A stretch of 64,000 nucleotides of DNA from Scolanthus callimorphus (GCA_033964015.1 CM066924.1:10752625-10816624), one strand, 5' to 3'. Shown: positions 1 through 13,939, counted from the first letter of the stretch. Notes: generated by a model not told the origin, from the letters alone. Numbers and translations: made by a program.

Positions 1-420
1 TATTACAGATTAGCTCATTTGTCACTTGTATTTTCTGGTATACACACAAGCTTTCAGGTTAGAAAAAATACAAGTGACAATTGGCATATTCTGCAGTAGG
101 CAACAAGAATTCATTGTTCTATTTTATACCACGCTACAGAAAATTAAAGGCAATATTTTATGTGAACACAGTGCATGATAAGAAGGTTGAGTAGAATACT
201 GCCGAAAATAGAATGCTATTCTTGCATTCTTATTGGCTGTATTTTCTGTGGTGTGGTATACATAAAAATATACACTTATAAGCTATCTACAATAAATACA
301 TAATATTGTAATTTCAAAAGGCTAAAAAAATTGTCTCAAAAGAGAGTAAGTCACTAGGTACCAGTCACTAGGGTGACTGACAATTATTTTGCCATCTTAA
401 TCCTAGCAAATCCTAGCAAA
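1..420. other. AT-rich intergenic DNA with two small hairpins
   Basis: No gene seen. Two short inverted repeats are visible: TCACTTGTATTTT near 20 pairs with AAAATACAAGTGA near 66, and TACCACGCTACAGAAAAT near 128 pairs imperfectly with ATTTTCTGTGGTGTGGTA near 240. They look like ends or relics of MITEs. The stretch lies downstream of the stop codon of the chromodomain gene. Confidence 0.4.
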
Positions 421-1282
421 CTAAGATAGAAAATGGCTGTCGAACAAATCCACTATCAATTTTTCAATGTGCATTCTTGGTAAGGAAATAACCTCACCAC
501 CTTTAACAGCATGTACTTCAGGCGATCTGGAAAGGCGGAGGGACATTCTGACTGGGAACTTGATTCTCACACCATCTCCATTCTTATCAACACACTGATC
601 CCAGCCAGAATGGAAATTGCAGACATTAAAATCAGATAATGACAGCATAATGGCCTTGTTGTCCTGACTGGGCTCTCCCCTTCCATGGAATAATTTCCTA
701 TAGCAGTCATGGTGGAAATGAAGGCTGCAGGAGCACGACTCTTACTGTTGAGCTTGGTTGTTAATGCTAATAGTAGAGCATCTAGGTTTTCATGCAGCCT
801 TGGCCTGCCCACGACAGGATGACTATAGCATCTATTAAGATAATACAATAAAGAGATATCAGCTAAAATGATTGTCAATAATTAAATGCATGGAAATTTA
901 ATAGAAACACTACTCTACTTATAGCAACAACAACAACTTTATAGTTTCAACTCACCGTATCAAATCGGGAGTAAGGTTTTCCTCTTCTTCCCAGCTACAG
1001 CTAAAATAGCTGTAGCCCTCCCATTTCAGAAGATATTGATACTAGAAGAAAAGAGCAAGCAATACTAAATACTAACACTCGACAGTCTTGAGTTGAGGAT
1101 CATGGCTCTTCTAGTAACGAAAGTTCTAAACACAAATATATACTTACACTACCACCAATAGATCGCCTTGAAGTGATTCTCTCAACAGCGTAATACTTTC
1201 CCTGAACTTTTTTCCGTTTTTTGGGCTCCAAGAATTCGTCTGTGACTTCGTTTAATTGTTTAAAAAGCCACTCGCAGGCCAT
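421..1282 (-). CDS. Three-exon chromodomain protein gene
   Basis: Exon 1 runs 1282-1148 (ATG at 1282, Kozak-like AAGATGG), exon 2 1041-956 and exon 3 724-421 (TAG at 421). Introns are GT-AG: donor GTAAGT after 1148, acceptor TTCTTCTAG before 1041, donor GTGAGT after 956, acceptor CTCCTGCAG before 724. Phases join exactly (0, then 2/1), giving about 174 residues. The exon 1-2 junction falls inside a chromodomain: YYAVERITSRR in exon 1, then YLLKWEGY and SWEEEENL in exon 2, matching the family core (YxVExIL, YLVKWxGY, TWEPxxNL). Chromodomains usually bind methylated histone tails, so a nuclear chromatin role is inferred. Residues before it are basic (KKRKK). The exon 3 part (about 100 residues) is not recognised. 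The upstream region abuts the 19-bp minisatellite. Splicing and start are inferred by eye. It could also be a domesticated element gene. Confidence 0.7.
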
Positions 1283-1375
1283 CTTCTTGCAGTCCCCGCC
1301 ATTGCGGAATGTGCAAAAAGCAGCACACTATAATGCTGTCTTTATGTTGTACTGCATATCTAAAGAATTTATATA
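1030..1375 (-). promoter_or_regulatory. 5' region and exon 1 of chromodomain gene, template of a duplication
   Basis: This interval holds the first 12 nt of exon 2, intron 1, exon 1 and about 95 bp upstream of the ATG. It is repeated essentially without change about 2,132 bp to the right, at about 3162-3507. The upstream part contains CTGTCTTTATGTTGTACTGC (1336-1355), which recurs at the edge of the second minisatellite array. No TATA box was recognised. Confidence 0.55.
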
Positions 1376-3161
1376 CACAACCGTATACAGCCTTACACAG
1401 CTTATACAGCATGCACAACCAGACACAGCATGCACAACCTTATACAGCCTAGACACCTCCTGCACAACATTATACAGCCTGCACAACCTTACACAGCCTG
1501 CACAACCTTACACAGCATGCACAACCTTACACAGCCTGCACAACGTTATACAGCCTGCACAACCTTATACAGCCCGCACTACCTTACACAGCCTGCACAC
1601 CTTACACAGCCTGCACAACCTTATACAGCCTGCACAACCTTACACAGCCTGCACAACCTTACACAGCCTGCACAACCTGTACAACCTTACACAGCCTGCA
1701 CAACCTTACACAGCCTGCACAACCCTACACAACGTCCACAACCTTACGCAGCCTCCACAACTTTACACAGCCTCCACAACTTTACACAGCCTGCACAACC
1801 TTACACAGCCTGCACAACCTTACACAGCCTACACAACCTTACACAGCCTCCACAACCTTACACAGCCTGTACAACCTTATACAGCCTGCACAACCTTACA
1901 CAGCCTGTACAACCTTACACAGCCTGCACAACCTTACACAGCCTGCACAACCTTATACAGCCTGCACAACCTTACACAGCCTGCACAACCTTACACAGCC
2001 TGCACAACCCTACACAGCCTGCACAACCTTATACAGCCTCCACAACCTTACAGCCTGCACAACTTACACAGCCTGCACAACCTTATACAGCCTGCACAAC
2101 CTTACCTTATACAGCATGCACAACCTTACACAGCCTGCACAACCGTACACAGCCTGCACAACCTTACACAGCCTACAAAACCTTATACAGCCTGCACAAC
2201 CTTATACAGTCTACACAACCTTATACAGCCTACACAACCTTATACAGCCTACACAACCTACACAGCCTGCACAACCTTACACAGCCTACAAAACCTTATA
2301 CAGCCTGCACAACCTATACAGTCTACACAACCTAGTATACAGCCTACACAACCTTATACAGCCTACACAACTTTACACAGCCTGCACAACTTTACACAGC
2401 CTGCACAACCTTACACAGCCTGCACAACCTTACACAGCCTACACAACCTTACACAGCCTCCACAACCTTACACAGCCTGTACAACCTTATACAGCCTGCA
2501 CAACCTTACACAGCCTGCACAACGTTATACAGCCTGCACAACGTTATACAGCCTGCACAACCTTACACAGCCTGTACAACCTATACAGCCTGCACAACGT
2601 TATACAGCCTGCACAACCTTACACAGCCTGCACAACCTTACACAGCCTGCACAACCTTATACAGCCTGCACAACCTTACACAGCCTGCACAACCTTACAC
2701 AGCCTCCACAACCTTACACAGCCTGTACAACCTTATACAGCCTGCACAACCTTACACAGCCTGTACAACCTTATACAGCCTGCACAACGTTATACAGCCT
2801 GCACAACCTTACACAGCCTGTACAACCTTATACAGCCTGCACAACGTTATACAGCCTGCACAACCTTACACAGCCTGCACAACCTTACACAGCCTGTACA
2901 ACCTTATACAGCCTGCACAACGTTATACAGCCTGCACAACCTTACACAGCCTGCACAACCTTACACAGCCTGCACAACCTTATACAGCCTGCACAACCTT
3001 ACACAGCCTGCACAACCTTACACAGCCTCCACAACCTTACACAGCCTGTACAACCTTATACAGCCTGCACACCTTACACAGCTGTACAACCTTATACAGC
3101 CTGCACAACGTTATACAGCCTGCACAACCTTACACAGCCTGTACAACCTTATACAGCCTGC
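1376..3161 (+). repeat. 19-bp minisatellite, array 1 proximal segment
   Basis: Tandem copies of TACACAGCCTGCACAACCT (19 bp, plus strand). Common variants are TATACAG for TACACAG, CCTACACAACC, CCTCCACAACC, CCTGTACAACC and ACAACGTT. Occasional units are shortened by a few bases, which shifts the register. The plus strand lacks stop codons in all three frames over long stretches; the minus strand has a TAA once per 57 bp in every frame. The array lies immediately upstream of the chromodomain gene. Confidence 0.95.
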
Positions 3162-3507
3162 AGATATTGATACTAGAAGAAAAGAGCAAGCAATACTAAA
3201 TACTAACACTCGACAGTCTTGAGTTGAGGATCATGGCTCTTCTAGTAACGAAAGTTCTAAACACAAATATATACTTACACTACCACCAATAGATCGCCTT
3301 GAAGTGATTCTCTCAACAGCGTAATACTTTCCCTGAACTTTTTTCCGTTTTTTGGGCTCCAAGAATTCGTCTGTGACTTCGTTTAATTGTTTAAAAAGCC
3401 ACTCGCAGGCCATCTTCTTGCAGTCCCCGCCATTGCGGAATGTGCAAAAAGCAGCACACTATAATGCTGTCTTTATGTTGTACTGCATATCTAAAGAATT
3501 TATATAC
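3162..3507 (-). pseudogene. Duplicated promoter and first exon of the chromodomain gene
   Basis: A copy of 1030-1375, including exon 1 (ATG at 3413, 45 codons, same donor GTAAGT) and the first 12 nt of exon 2. It lacks the rest of exon 2 and exon 3, so on its own it is a truncated gene. It has the same orientation as the intact gene and lies 2.1 kb upstream of it. In principle it could act as an alternative promoter and first exon spliced to the exon 2 acceptor at 1041, skipping the intervening array. The near-identity suggests a recent duplication. Confidence 0.75.
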
Positions 3508-6500
3508 ACAACCGTATACAGCCTTACACAGCTTATACAGCATGCACAACCAGACACAGCATGCACAACCTTATACAGCCTAGACACCCTCCTGCACAAC
3601 ATTATACAGCCTGCACAACCTTACACAGCCTGCACAACCTTACACAGCATGCACAACCTTACACAGCCTGCACAACGTTATACAGCCTGCACAACCTTAT
3701 ACAGCCCGCACTACCTTACACAGCCTGCACAACCTTACACAGCCTGCACAACCTTATACAGCCTGCACAACCTTACACAGCCTGCACAACCTTACACAGC
3801 CTGCACAACCTGTACAACCTTACACAGCCTGCACAACCTTACACAGCCTGCACAACCCTACACAACGTCCACAACCTTACGCAGCCTCCACAACTTTACA
3901 CAGCCTCCACAACTTTACACAGCCTGCACAACCTTACACAGCCTGCACAACCTTACACAGCCTACACAACCTTACACAGCCTCCACAACTTACACAGCCT
4001 GTACAACCTTATACAGCCTGCACAACCTTACACAGCCTGTACAACCTTACACAGCCTGCACAACCTTACACAGCCTGCACAACTTATACAGCCTGCACAA
4101 CCTTACACAGCCTGCACAACCTTACACAGCCTGCACAACCCTACACAGCCTGCACAACCTTATACAGCCTCCACAACCTTACAGCCTGCACAACCTTACA
4201 CAGCCTGCACAACCTTATACAGCCTGCACAACCTTACCTTATACAGCATGCACAACCTTACACAGCCTGCACAACCGTACACAGCCTGCACAACCTTACA
4301 CAGCCTACAAAACCTTATACAGCCTGCACAACCTTATACAGTCTACACAACCTTATACAGCCTACACAACCTTATACAGCCTACACAACCTTACACAGCC
4401 TGCACAACCTTACACAGCCTACAAAACCTTATACAGCCTGCACAACCTTATACAGTCTACACAACCTAGTATACAGCCTACACAACCTTATACAGCCTAC
4501 ACAACTTTACACAGCCTGCACAACTTTACACAGCCTGCACAACCTTACACAGCCTGCACAACCTTACACAGCCTACACAACCTTACACAGCCTCCACAAC
4601 CTTACACAGCCTGTACAACCTTATACAGCCTGCACAACCTTACACAGCCTGCACAACGTTATACAGCCTGCACAACGTTATACAGCCTGCACAACCTTAC
4701 ACAGCCTGTACAACCTTATACAGCCTGCACAACGTTATACAGCCTGCACAACCTTACACAGCCTGCACAACCTTACACAGCCTGCACAACCTTATACAGC
4801 CTGCACAACCTTACACAGCCTGCACAACCTTACACAGCCTCCACAACCTTACACAGCCTGTACAACCTTATACAGCCTGCACAACCTTACACAGCCTGTA
4901 CAACCTTATACAGCCTGCACAACGTTATACACCCTGCACAACCTTACACAGCCTGTACAACCTTATACAGCCTGCACAACGTTATACAGCCTGCACAACC
5001 TTACACAGCCTGCACAACCTTACACAGCCTGTACAACCTTATACAGCCTGCACAACGTTATACAGCCTGCACAACCTTACACAGCCTGCACAACCTTACA
5101 CAGCCTGCACAACCTTATACAGCCTGCACAACCTTACACAGCCTGCACAACCTTACACAGCCTCCACAACCTTACACAGCCTGTACAACCTTATACAGCC
5201 TGCACAACCTTACACAGCCTGTACAACCTTATACAGCCTGCACAACGTTATACAGCCTGCACAACCTTACACAGCCTGTACAACCTTATACAGCCTGCAC
5301 AACGTTATACAGCCTGCACAACCTTACACAGCCTGCACAACCTTACACAGCCTGCACAACCTTATACAGCCTGCACAACCTTACACAGCCTGCACAACCT
5401 TACACAGCCTGCACAACCCTACACAGCCTGCACAACCTTATACAGCCTACACAACCTTACAGAGGCTGCACAACATACAGCCTGCACACAACTTTACACA
5501 GCCTGCACAACTTTACACAGCCTGCACAACCTTACACAGCCTGCACAACCTTTACACAGCCTGCACAACCTTACACAGCCTGCACAACCTTACACAGCCT
5601 GCACAACCTTACACAGCCTGCACAACCTTACACAGCCTGCACAACCTTATACAGCATGCACAACCTTACACAGCCTGCACAACCTTATACAGCCTGCACA
5701 ACCTTACACAGCCTGCACAACCTTACACAGCCTGCACAACCTTATACAGCCTGCACAACCTTACCTTATATACAGCATGCACAACCTTACACAGCATGCA
5801 CAACCTTACACAGCCTGCACAACCTTATACAGCCTACACAACCTTATACAGCCTACACAACCTTACACAGCCTGCACAACCTTATACAGCCTACACAACC
5901 ATATACAGCCTACACAACCTTACACAGCCTGCACAACCTTACACAGCATGCACAACCTTATACAGCCTGCACAACCTTACACAGCCTGCACAACCTTACA
6001 CAGCCTGCACAACCTTACACAGCCTGCACAACCTTATACAGTCTACACAACCTTATACAGCCTACACAACCTTATACAGCCTACACAACCTTACACAGCC
6101 TGCACAACCTTATACAGCCTGCTAAAACCTTACACAGCCTGCACAACCTTATACAGCCTGCACAACCTTATACAGCCTGCACAACCTTACACAGCCTGCA
6201 CAACCTTACACAGCCTGCACAACCTTACACAGCGTGCACAACCTTACACAGCCTGCACAACCTTACACAGCCTGCACAACCTTATACAGCCTGCACAACC
6301 TATACAGCCTGCACAACCTTACACAGCCTGCACAGCCTGCACAACCTGTACAACCTTACACAGCCTGCACAACCTTACACAGCCTGCACAACCCTACACA
6401 GCCTGCACAACCTTATACAGCCTACACAACCTTACAGAGGCTGCACAACAATACAGCCTGCACACAACTTTACACAGCCTGCACAACTTTACACAGCCTG

Positions 6501-7234
6501 CACAACCTTACACAGCCTGCACAACCTTTACACAGCCTGCACAACCTTACACAGCCTGCACAACCTTACACAGCCTGCACAACCTTACACAGCCTGCACA
6601 ACCTTACACAGCCTGCACAACCTTATACAGCATGCACAACCTTACACAGCCTGCACAACCTTATACAGCCTGCACAACCTTACACAGCCTGCACAACCTT
6701 ACAGAGCCTGCACAACCTTATACAGCCTGCACAACCTTACCTTATATACAGCATGCACAACCTTACACAGCATGCACAACCTAGCCTGCACAACCTTACA
6801 CAGCCTACAAAACCTTATACAGCCTGCACAACCTTATACAGTCTACACAACCTTATACAGCCTACACAACCATATACAGCCTACACAACCTTACACAGCC
6901 TGCACAACCTTACACAGCATGCACAACCTTATACAGCCTGCACAACCTTACACAGCCTGCACAACCTTACACAGCCTGCACAACCTTACACAGCCTGCAC
7001 AACCTTATACAGTCTACACAACCTTATACAGCCTACACAACCTTATACAGCCTACACAACCTTACACAGCCTGCACAACCTTATACAGCCTGCACAACCT
7101 TACACAGCCTGCACAACCTTATACAGCCTGCACAACCTTATACAGCCTGCACAACCTTACACAGCCTGCACAACCTTACACAGCCTGCACAACCTTACAC
7201 AGCCTGCACAACCTTACAGGCCTGCACAACCTTA
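3508..7234 (+). repeat. 19-bp minisatellite, array 1 long segment
   Basis: Continues the 19-bp repeat for 3.7 kb after the duplicated exon. Its first few hundred bases repeat those of the segment from 1376, with small differences such as an extra C in AGACACCCTCC. Larger patches recur internally, for example around CTTACAGAGGCTGCACAACA near 5456 and 6430. The longest plus-strand frame (3352-7239, 1,295 codons) starts in DNA antisense to the duplicated exon and reads the 19-residue repeat. It is judged incidental. Confidence 0.95.
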
Positions 7235-7500
7235 CATAGAGCCGGCTCAGCATGCACAACCTGTATTACTGTAGTTTAGACTGCGTTCAGAACTTTATGA
7301 ATGCAATCAAAAGTGAAGTGATTTCTTGAAGAAAATTATGTATTCAGATGGCCATATCCGATCTGGGTCTTGTTGCAACCGATTCGCCTCATTTTTAGCG
7401 CGTAGCATTCATTTATTATATTCTTTCCCAATCCAGGGACAAATATTGCTAAATCGATAATTTGTTTTTGTGACGTCATCACTTGACTACTCTATTTGCG
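7235..7500. repeat. 266-bp interspersed block, copy 1
   Basis: A unique-looking block starting CATAGAGCCGGCTCAGCATG and ending ACTACTCTATTTGCG. It interrupts the minisatellite and recurs five more times. It contains the CRE-type palindrome TGACGTCA about 30 bp from its right end. No coding potential was seen. Confidence 0.9.
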
Positions 7501-9880
7501 CAACCTTATACAGCCTCCACAACCCTACACAGCCTGCACAACCTTACACAGCCTGCACAACCTTATACAGCCTGCACAACCTTACACAGCCTGCACAACC
7601 TTACACAGCCTGCACAACCTTACACAGCCTACAAAACCTTATACAGCCTGCACAACCTTATACAGTCTACACAACCTTATACAGCCTACAGAACCTTATA
7701 CAGCCTACACAACCTTACACGGCCTGCACAACCTTACACAGCCTACAAAACCTTATACAGCCTGCACAACCTTATACAGTCTACACAACCTAGTATACAG
7801 CCTACACAACCTTATACAGCCTACACAACTTTACACAGCCTGCACAACTTTACACAGCCTGCACAACCTTACACAGCCTGCACAACCTTACACAGCCTAC
7901 ACAACCTTACACAGCCTCCACAACCTTACACAGCCTGTACAACCTTATACAGCCTGCACAACGTTATACAGCCTGCACAACCTTACACAGCCTGTACAAC
8001 CTTATACAGCCTGCACAACGTTTTACAGCCTGCACAACCTTACACAGCCTGCACAACCTTACACAGCCTGCACAACCTTATACAGCCTGCACAACCTTAC
8101 ACAGCCTGCACAACCTTACACAGCCTGCACAACCCTACACAGCCTGCACAACCTTATACAGCCTACACAACCTTACAGAGGCTGCACAACAATACAGCCT
8201 GCACACAACTTTACACAGCCTGCACAACTTTACACAGCCTGCACAACCTTACACAGCCTGCACAACCTTTACACAGCCTGCACAACCTTACACAGCCTGC
8301 ACAACCTTACACAGCCTGCACAACCTTACACAGCCTGCACAACCTTACACAGCCTGCACACCTTACACAGCCTGCACAACCTTATACAGCCTGCACAACC
8401 TTACCTTATATACAGCATGCACAACCTTACACAGCATGCACAACCTTACACAGCCTGCACAACCTTATACAGCCTACACAACCTTATACAGCCTACACAA
8501 CCTTACACAGCCTGCACAACCTTATACAGCCTACACAACCATATACAGCCTACACAACCTTACACAGCCTGCACAACCTTACACAGCATGCACAACCTTA
8601 TACAGCCTGCACAACCTTACACAGCCTGCACAACCTTACACAGCCTGCACAACCTTACACAGCCTGCACAACCTTATACAGTCTACACAACCTTATACAG
8701 CCTACACAACCTTATACAGCCTACACAACCTTACACAGCCTGCACAACCTTATACAGCCTGCTAAAACCTTACACAGCCTGCACAACCTTATACAGCCTG
8801 CACAACCTTATACAGCCTGCACAACCTTACACAGCCTGCACAACCTTACACAGCCTGCACAACCTTACACAGCCTGCACAACCTTACACAGCCTGCACAA
8901 CCTTACACAGCCTGCACAACCTTATACAGCTTGCACAACCTATACAGCCTGCACAACCTTACACAGCCTGCACAGCCTGCACAACCTGTACAACCTTACA
9001 CAGCCTGCACAACCTTACACAGCCTGCACAACCCTACACAGCCTGCACAACCTTATACAGCCTACACAACCTTACAGAGGCTGCACAACAATACAGCCTG
9101 CACACAACTTTACACAGCCTGCACAACTTTACACAGCCTGCACAACCTTACACAGCCTGCACAACCTTTACACAGCCTGCACAACCTTACACAGCCTGCA
9201 CAACCTTACACAGCCTGCACAACCTTACACAGCCTGCACAACCTTACACAGCCTGCACAACCTTATACAGCATGCACAACCTTACACAGCCTGCACAACC
9301 TTATACAGCCTGCACAACCTTACACAGCCTGCACAACCTTACAGAGCCTGCACAACCTTATACAGCCTGCACAACCTTACCTTATATACAGCATGCACAA
9401 CCTTACACAGCATGCACAACCTTACACAGCCTGCACAACCTTACACAGCCTACAAAACCTTATACAGCCTGCACAACCTTATACAGTCTACACAACCTTA
9501 TACAGCCTACACAACCATATACAGCCTACACAACCTTACACAGCCTGCACAACCTTACACAGCATGCACAACCTTATACAGCCTGCACAACCTTACACAG
9601 CCTGCACAACCTTACACAGCCTGCACAACCTTACACAGCCTGCACAACCTTCTACAGTCTACACAACCTTATACAGCCTACACAACCTTATACAGCCTAC
9701 ACAACCTTACACAGCCTGCACAACCTTATACAGCCTGCACAACCTTACACAGCCTGCACAACCTTATACAGCCTGCACAACCTTATACAGCCTGCACAAC
9801 CTTACACAGCCTGCACAACCTTACACAGCCTGCACAACCTTACACAGCCTGCACAACCTTACACAGCCTGCACAACCTTA
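7501..9880 (+). repeat. 19-bp minisatellite between blocks 1 and 2
   Basis: 2.4 kb of the 19-bp repeat. It begins, like each segment after a block, with CAACCTTATACAGCCTCCAC. Much of it resembles the part of array 1 before block 1, including a CTACAAAACC variant run and the CTTACAGAGG variant. Confidence 0.95.
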
Positions 9881-10145
9881 CATAGAGCCGGCTCAGCATG
9901 CACACCTGTATTACTGTATTTTAGACTGCGTTCAGAACTTTATGAATGCAATCAAAAGTGAAGTGATTTCTTGAAGAAAATTATGTATTCAGATGGCCAT
10001 ATCCGATCTGGGTCTTGTTGCAACCGATTCGCCTCATTTTTAGCGCGTAGCATTCATTTATTATATTCTTTCCCAATCCAGGGACAAATATTGCTAAATC
10101 GATAATTTGTTTTTGTGACGTCATCACTTGACTACTCTATTTGCG
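9881..10145. repeat. 266-bp interspersed block, copy 2
   Basis: Same block as at 7235, with one base lost near its left end (CACACCTG in place of CACAACCTG). Confidence 0.9.
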
Positions 10146-11213
10146 CAACCTTATACAGCCTCCACAACCTTACACAGCCTGCACAACCTTACACAGCCTG
10201 CACAACCTTATACAGCCTGCACAACCTTACCTTATACAGCATGCACAACCTTACACAGCCTGCACAACCTTACACAGCCTGCACAACCTTACACAGCCTA
10301 CAAAACCTTATACAGCCTGCACAACCTTATACAGTCTACACAACCTTATACAGCCTACACAACCTTATACAGCCTACACAACCTTACACAGCCTGCACAA
10401 CCTTACACAGCCTACAAAACCTTATACAGCCTGCACAACCTTATACAGTCTACACAACCTAGTATACAGCCTACACAACCTTATACAGCCTACACAACTT
10501 TACACAGCCTGCACAACTTTACACAGCCTGCACAACCTTACACAGCCTGCACAACCTTACACAGCCTACACAACCTTACACAGCCTCCACAACCTTACAC
10601 AGCCTGTACAACCTTATACAGCCTGCACAACGTTATACAGCCTGCACAACCTTACACAGCCTGTACAACCTTATACCGCCTGCACAACGTTATACAGCCT
10701 GCACAACCTTACACAGCCTGCACAACCTTACACAGCCTGCACAACCTTATACAGCCTGCACAACCTTACACAGCCTGCACAACCTTACACAGCCTGCACA
10801 ACCCTACACAGCCTGCACAACCTTATACAGCCTACACAACCTTACAGAGGCTGCACAACAATACAGCCTGCACACAACTTTACACAGCCTGCACAACTTT
10901 ACACAGCCTGCACAACCTTACACAGCCTGCACAACCTTTACACAGCCTGCACAACCTTACACAGCCTGCACAACCTTACACAGCCTGCACAACCTTACAC
11001 AGCCTGCACAACCTTACACAGCCTGCACAACCTTATACAGCATGCACAACCTTACACAGCCTGCACAACCTTATACAGCCTGCACAACCTTACACAGCCT
11101 GCACAACCTTACACAGCCTGCACAACCTTATACAGCCTGCACAACCTTACCTTATATACAGCATGCACAACCTTACACAGCCTGCACAACCTTACACAGC
11201 CTGCACAACCTTA
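10146..11213 (+). repeat. 19-bp minisatellite between blocks 2 and 3
   Basis: 1.07 kb of the repeat. With block 3 it forms a higher-order unit of about 1.3 kb that is closely copied between blocks 4 and 5. Confidence 0.95.
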
Positions 11214-11479
11214 CATAGAGCCGGCTCAGCATGCACAACCTGTATTACTGTATTTTAGACTGCGTTCAGAACTTTATGAATGCAATCAAAAGTGAAGTGA
11301 TTTCTTGAAGAAAATTATGTATTCAGATGGCCATATCCGATCTGGGTCTTGTTGCAACCGATTCGCCTCATTTTTAGCGCGTAGCATTCATTTATTATAT
11401 TCTTTCCCAATCCAGGGACAAATATTGCTAAATCGATAATTTGTTTTTGTGACGTCATCACTTGACTACTCTATTTGCG
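11214..11479. repeat. 266-bp interspersed block, copy 3
   Basis: Near-identical to copy 1, including the TGACGTCA palindrome. Confidence 0.9.
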
Positions 11480-12329
11480 CAACCTTATACAGCCTCCACA
11501 ACCTTACACAGCCTGCACAACCTTACACAGCCTGCACAACCTTATACAGCCTGCACAACCTTACCTTATACAGCATGCACAACCTTACACAGCCTGCACA
11601 ACCTTACACAGCCTGCACAACCTTACACAGCCTACAAAACCTTATACAGCCTGCACAACCTTATACAGTCTACACAACCTTATACAGCCTACAGAACCTT
11701 ATACAGCCTACACAACCTTACACAGCCTGCACAACCTTACACAGCCTACAAAACCTATACAGCCTGCACAACCTTATACAGTCTACACAACCTAGTATAC
11801 AGCCTACACAACCTTATACAGCCTACACAACTTTACACAGCCTGCACAACCTTACACAGGCTGCACAACCTTACACAGCCTACACAACCTTACACAGCCT
11901 CCACAACCTTACACAGCCTGTACAACCTTATACAGCCTGCACAACCTTACACAGCCTGTACAACCTTATACAGCCTGCACAACGTTATACAGCCTGCACA
12001 ACCTTACACAGCCTGTACAACCTTATACAGCCTGCACAACGTTATACAGCCTGCACAACCTTACACAGCCTGCACAACCTTACACAGCCTGCACAACCTT
12101 ATACAGCCTGCACAACCTTATACAGTCTACACAACCTTATACAGCCTACACAACCTTATACAGCCTACACAACCTTACACAGCCTGCACAACCTTATACA
12201 GCCTGCACAACCTTACACAGCCTGCACAACCTTATACAGCCTGCACAACCTTATACAGCCTGCACAACCTTACACAGCCTGCACAACCTTACACAGCCTG
12301 CACAACCTTACACAGCCTGCACAACCTTA
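11480..12329 (+). repeat. 19-bp minisatellite between blocks 3 and 4
   Basis: 0.85 kb of the repeat, the shortest segment between blocks. Confidence 0.95.
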
Positions 12330-12595
12330 CATAGAGCCGGCTCAGCATGCACAACCTGTATTACTGTATTTTAGACTGCGTTCAGAACTTTATAAATGCA
12401 ATCAAAAGTGAAGTGATTTCTTGAAGAAAATTATGTATTCAGATGGCCATATCCGATCTGGGTCTTGTTGCAACCGATTCGCCTCATTTTTAGCGCGTAG
12501 CATTCATTTATTATATTCTTTCCCAATCCAGGGACAAATATTGCTAAATCGATAATTTGTTTTTGTGACGTCATCACTTGACTACTCTATTTGCG
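12330..12595. repeat. 266-bp interspersed block, copy 4
   Basis: Near-identical to copy 1, with one difference (TTTATAAATG for TTTATGAATG). Confidence 0.9.
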
Positions 12596-13673
12596 CAACC
12601 TTATACAGCCTCCACAACCTTACACAGCCTGCACAACCTTACACAGCCTGCACAACCTTATACAGCCTGCACAACCTTACCTTATACAGCATGCACAACC
12701 TTACACAGCCTGCACAACCTTACACAGCCTGCACAACCTTACACAGCCTACAAAACCTTATACAGCCTGCACAACCTTATACAGTCTACACAACCTTATA
12801 CAGCCTACACAACCTTATACAGCCTACACAACCTTACACAGCCTGCACAACCTTACACAGCCTACAAAACCTTATACAGCCTGCACAACCTTATACAGTC
12901 TACACAACCTAGTATACAGCCTACACAACCTTATACAGCCTACACAACTTTACACAGCCTGCACAACTTTACACAGCCTGCACAACCTTACACAGCCTGC
13001 ACAACCTTACACAGCCTACACAACCTTACACAGCCTCCACAACCTTACACAGCCTGTACAACCTTATACAGCCTGCACAACGTTATACAGCCTGCACAAC
13101 CTTACACAGCCTGTACAACCTTATACAGCCTGCACAACGTTATACAGCCTGCACAACCTTACACAACCTTACACAGCCTGCACAACCTTATACAGCCTGC
13201 ACAACCTTACACAGCCTGCACAACCTTACACAGCCTGCACAACCTTACACAGCCTGCACAACCCTACACAGCCTGCACAACCTTATACAGCCTACACAAC
13301 CTTACAGAGGCTGCACAACAATACAGCCTGCACACAACTTTACACAGCCTGCACAACTGTACACAGCCTGCACAACCTTACACAGCCTGCACAACCTTTA
13401 CACAGCCTGCACAACCTTACACAGCCTGCACAACCTTACACAGCCTGCACAACCTTACACAGCCTGCACAACCTTACACAGCCTGCACAACCTTATACAG
13501 CATGCACAACCTTACACAGCCTGCACAACCTTATACAGCCTGCACAACCTTACACAGCCTGCACAACCTTACACAGCCTGCACAACCTTATACAGCCTGC
13601 ACAACCTTACCTTATATACAGCATGCACAACCTTACACAGCCTGCACAACCTTACACAGCCTGCACAACCTTA
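12596..13673 (+). repeat. 19-bp minisatellite between blocks 4 and 5
   Basis: 1.08 kb of the repeat. It closely matches the segment between blocks 2 and 3 in the order of its variants. Confidence 0.95.
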
Positions 13674-13939
13674 CATAGAGCCGGCTCAGCATGCACAACC
13701 TGTATTACTGTATTTTAGACTGCGTTCAGAACTTTATGAATGCAATCAAAAGTGAAGTGATTTCTTGAAGAAAATTATGTATTCAGATGGCCATATCCGA
13801 TCTGGGTCTTGTTGCAACCGATTCGCCTCATTTTTAGCGCGTAGCATTCATTTATTATATTCTTTCCCAATCCAGGGACAAATATTGCTAAATCGATAAT
13901 TTGTTTTTGTGACGTCATCACTTGACTACTCTATTTGCG
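13674..13939. repeat. 266-bp interspersed block, copy 5
   Basis: Near-identical to copy 3. Confidence 0.9.
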
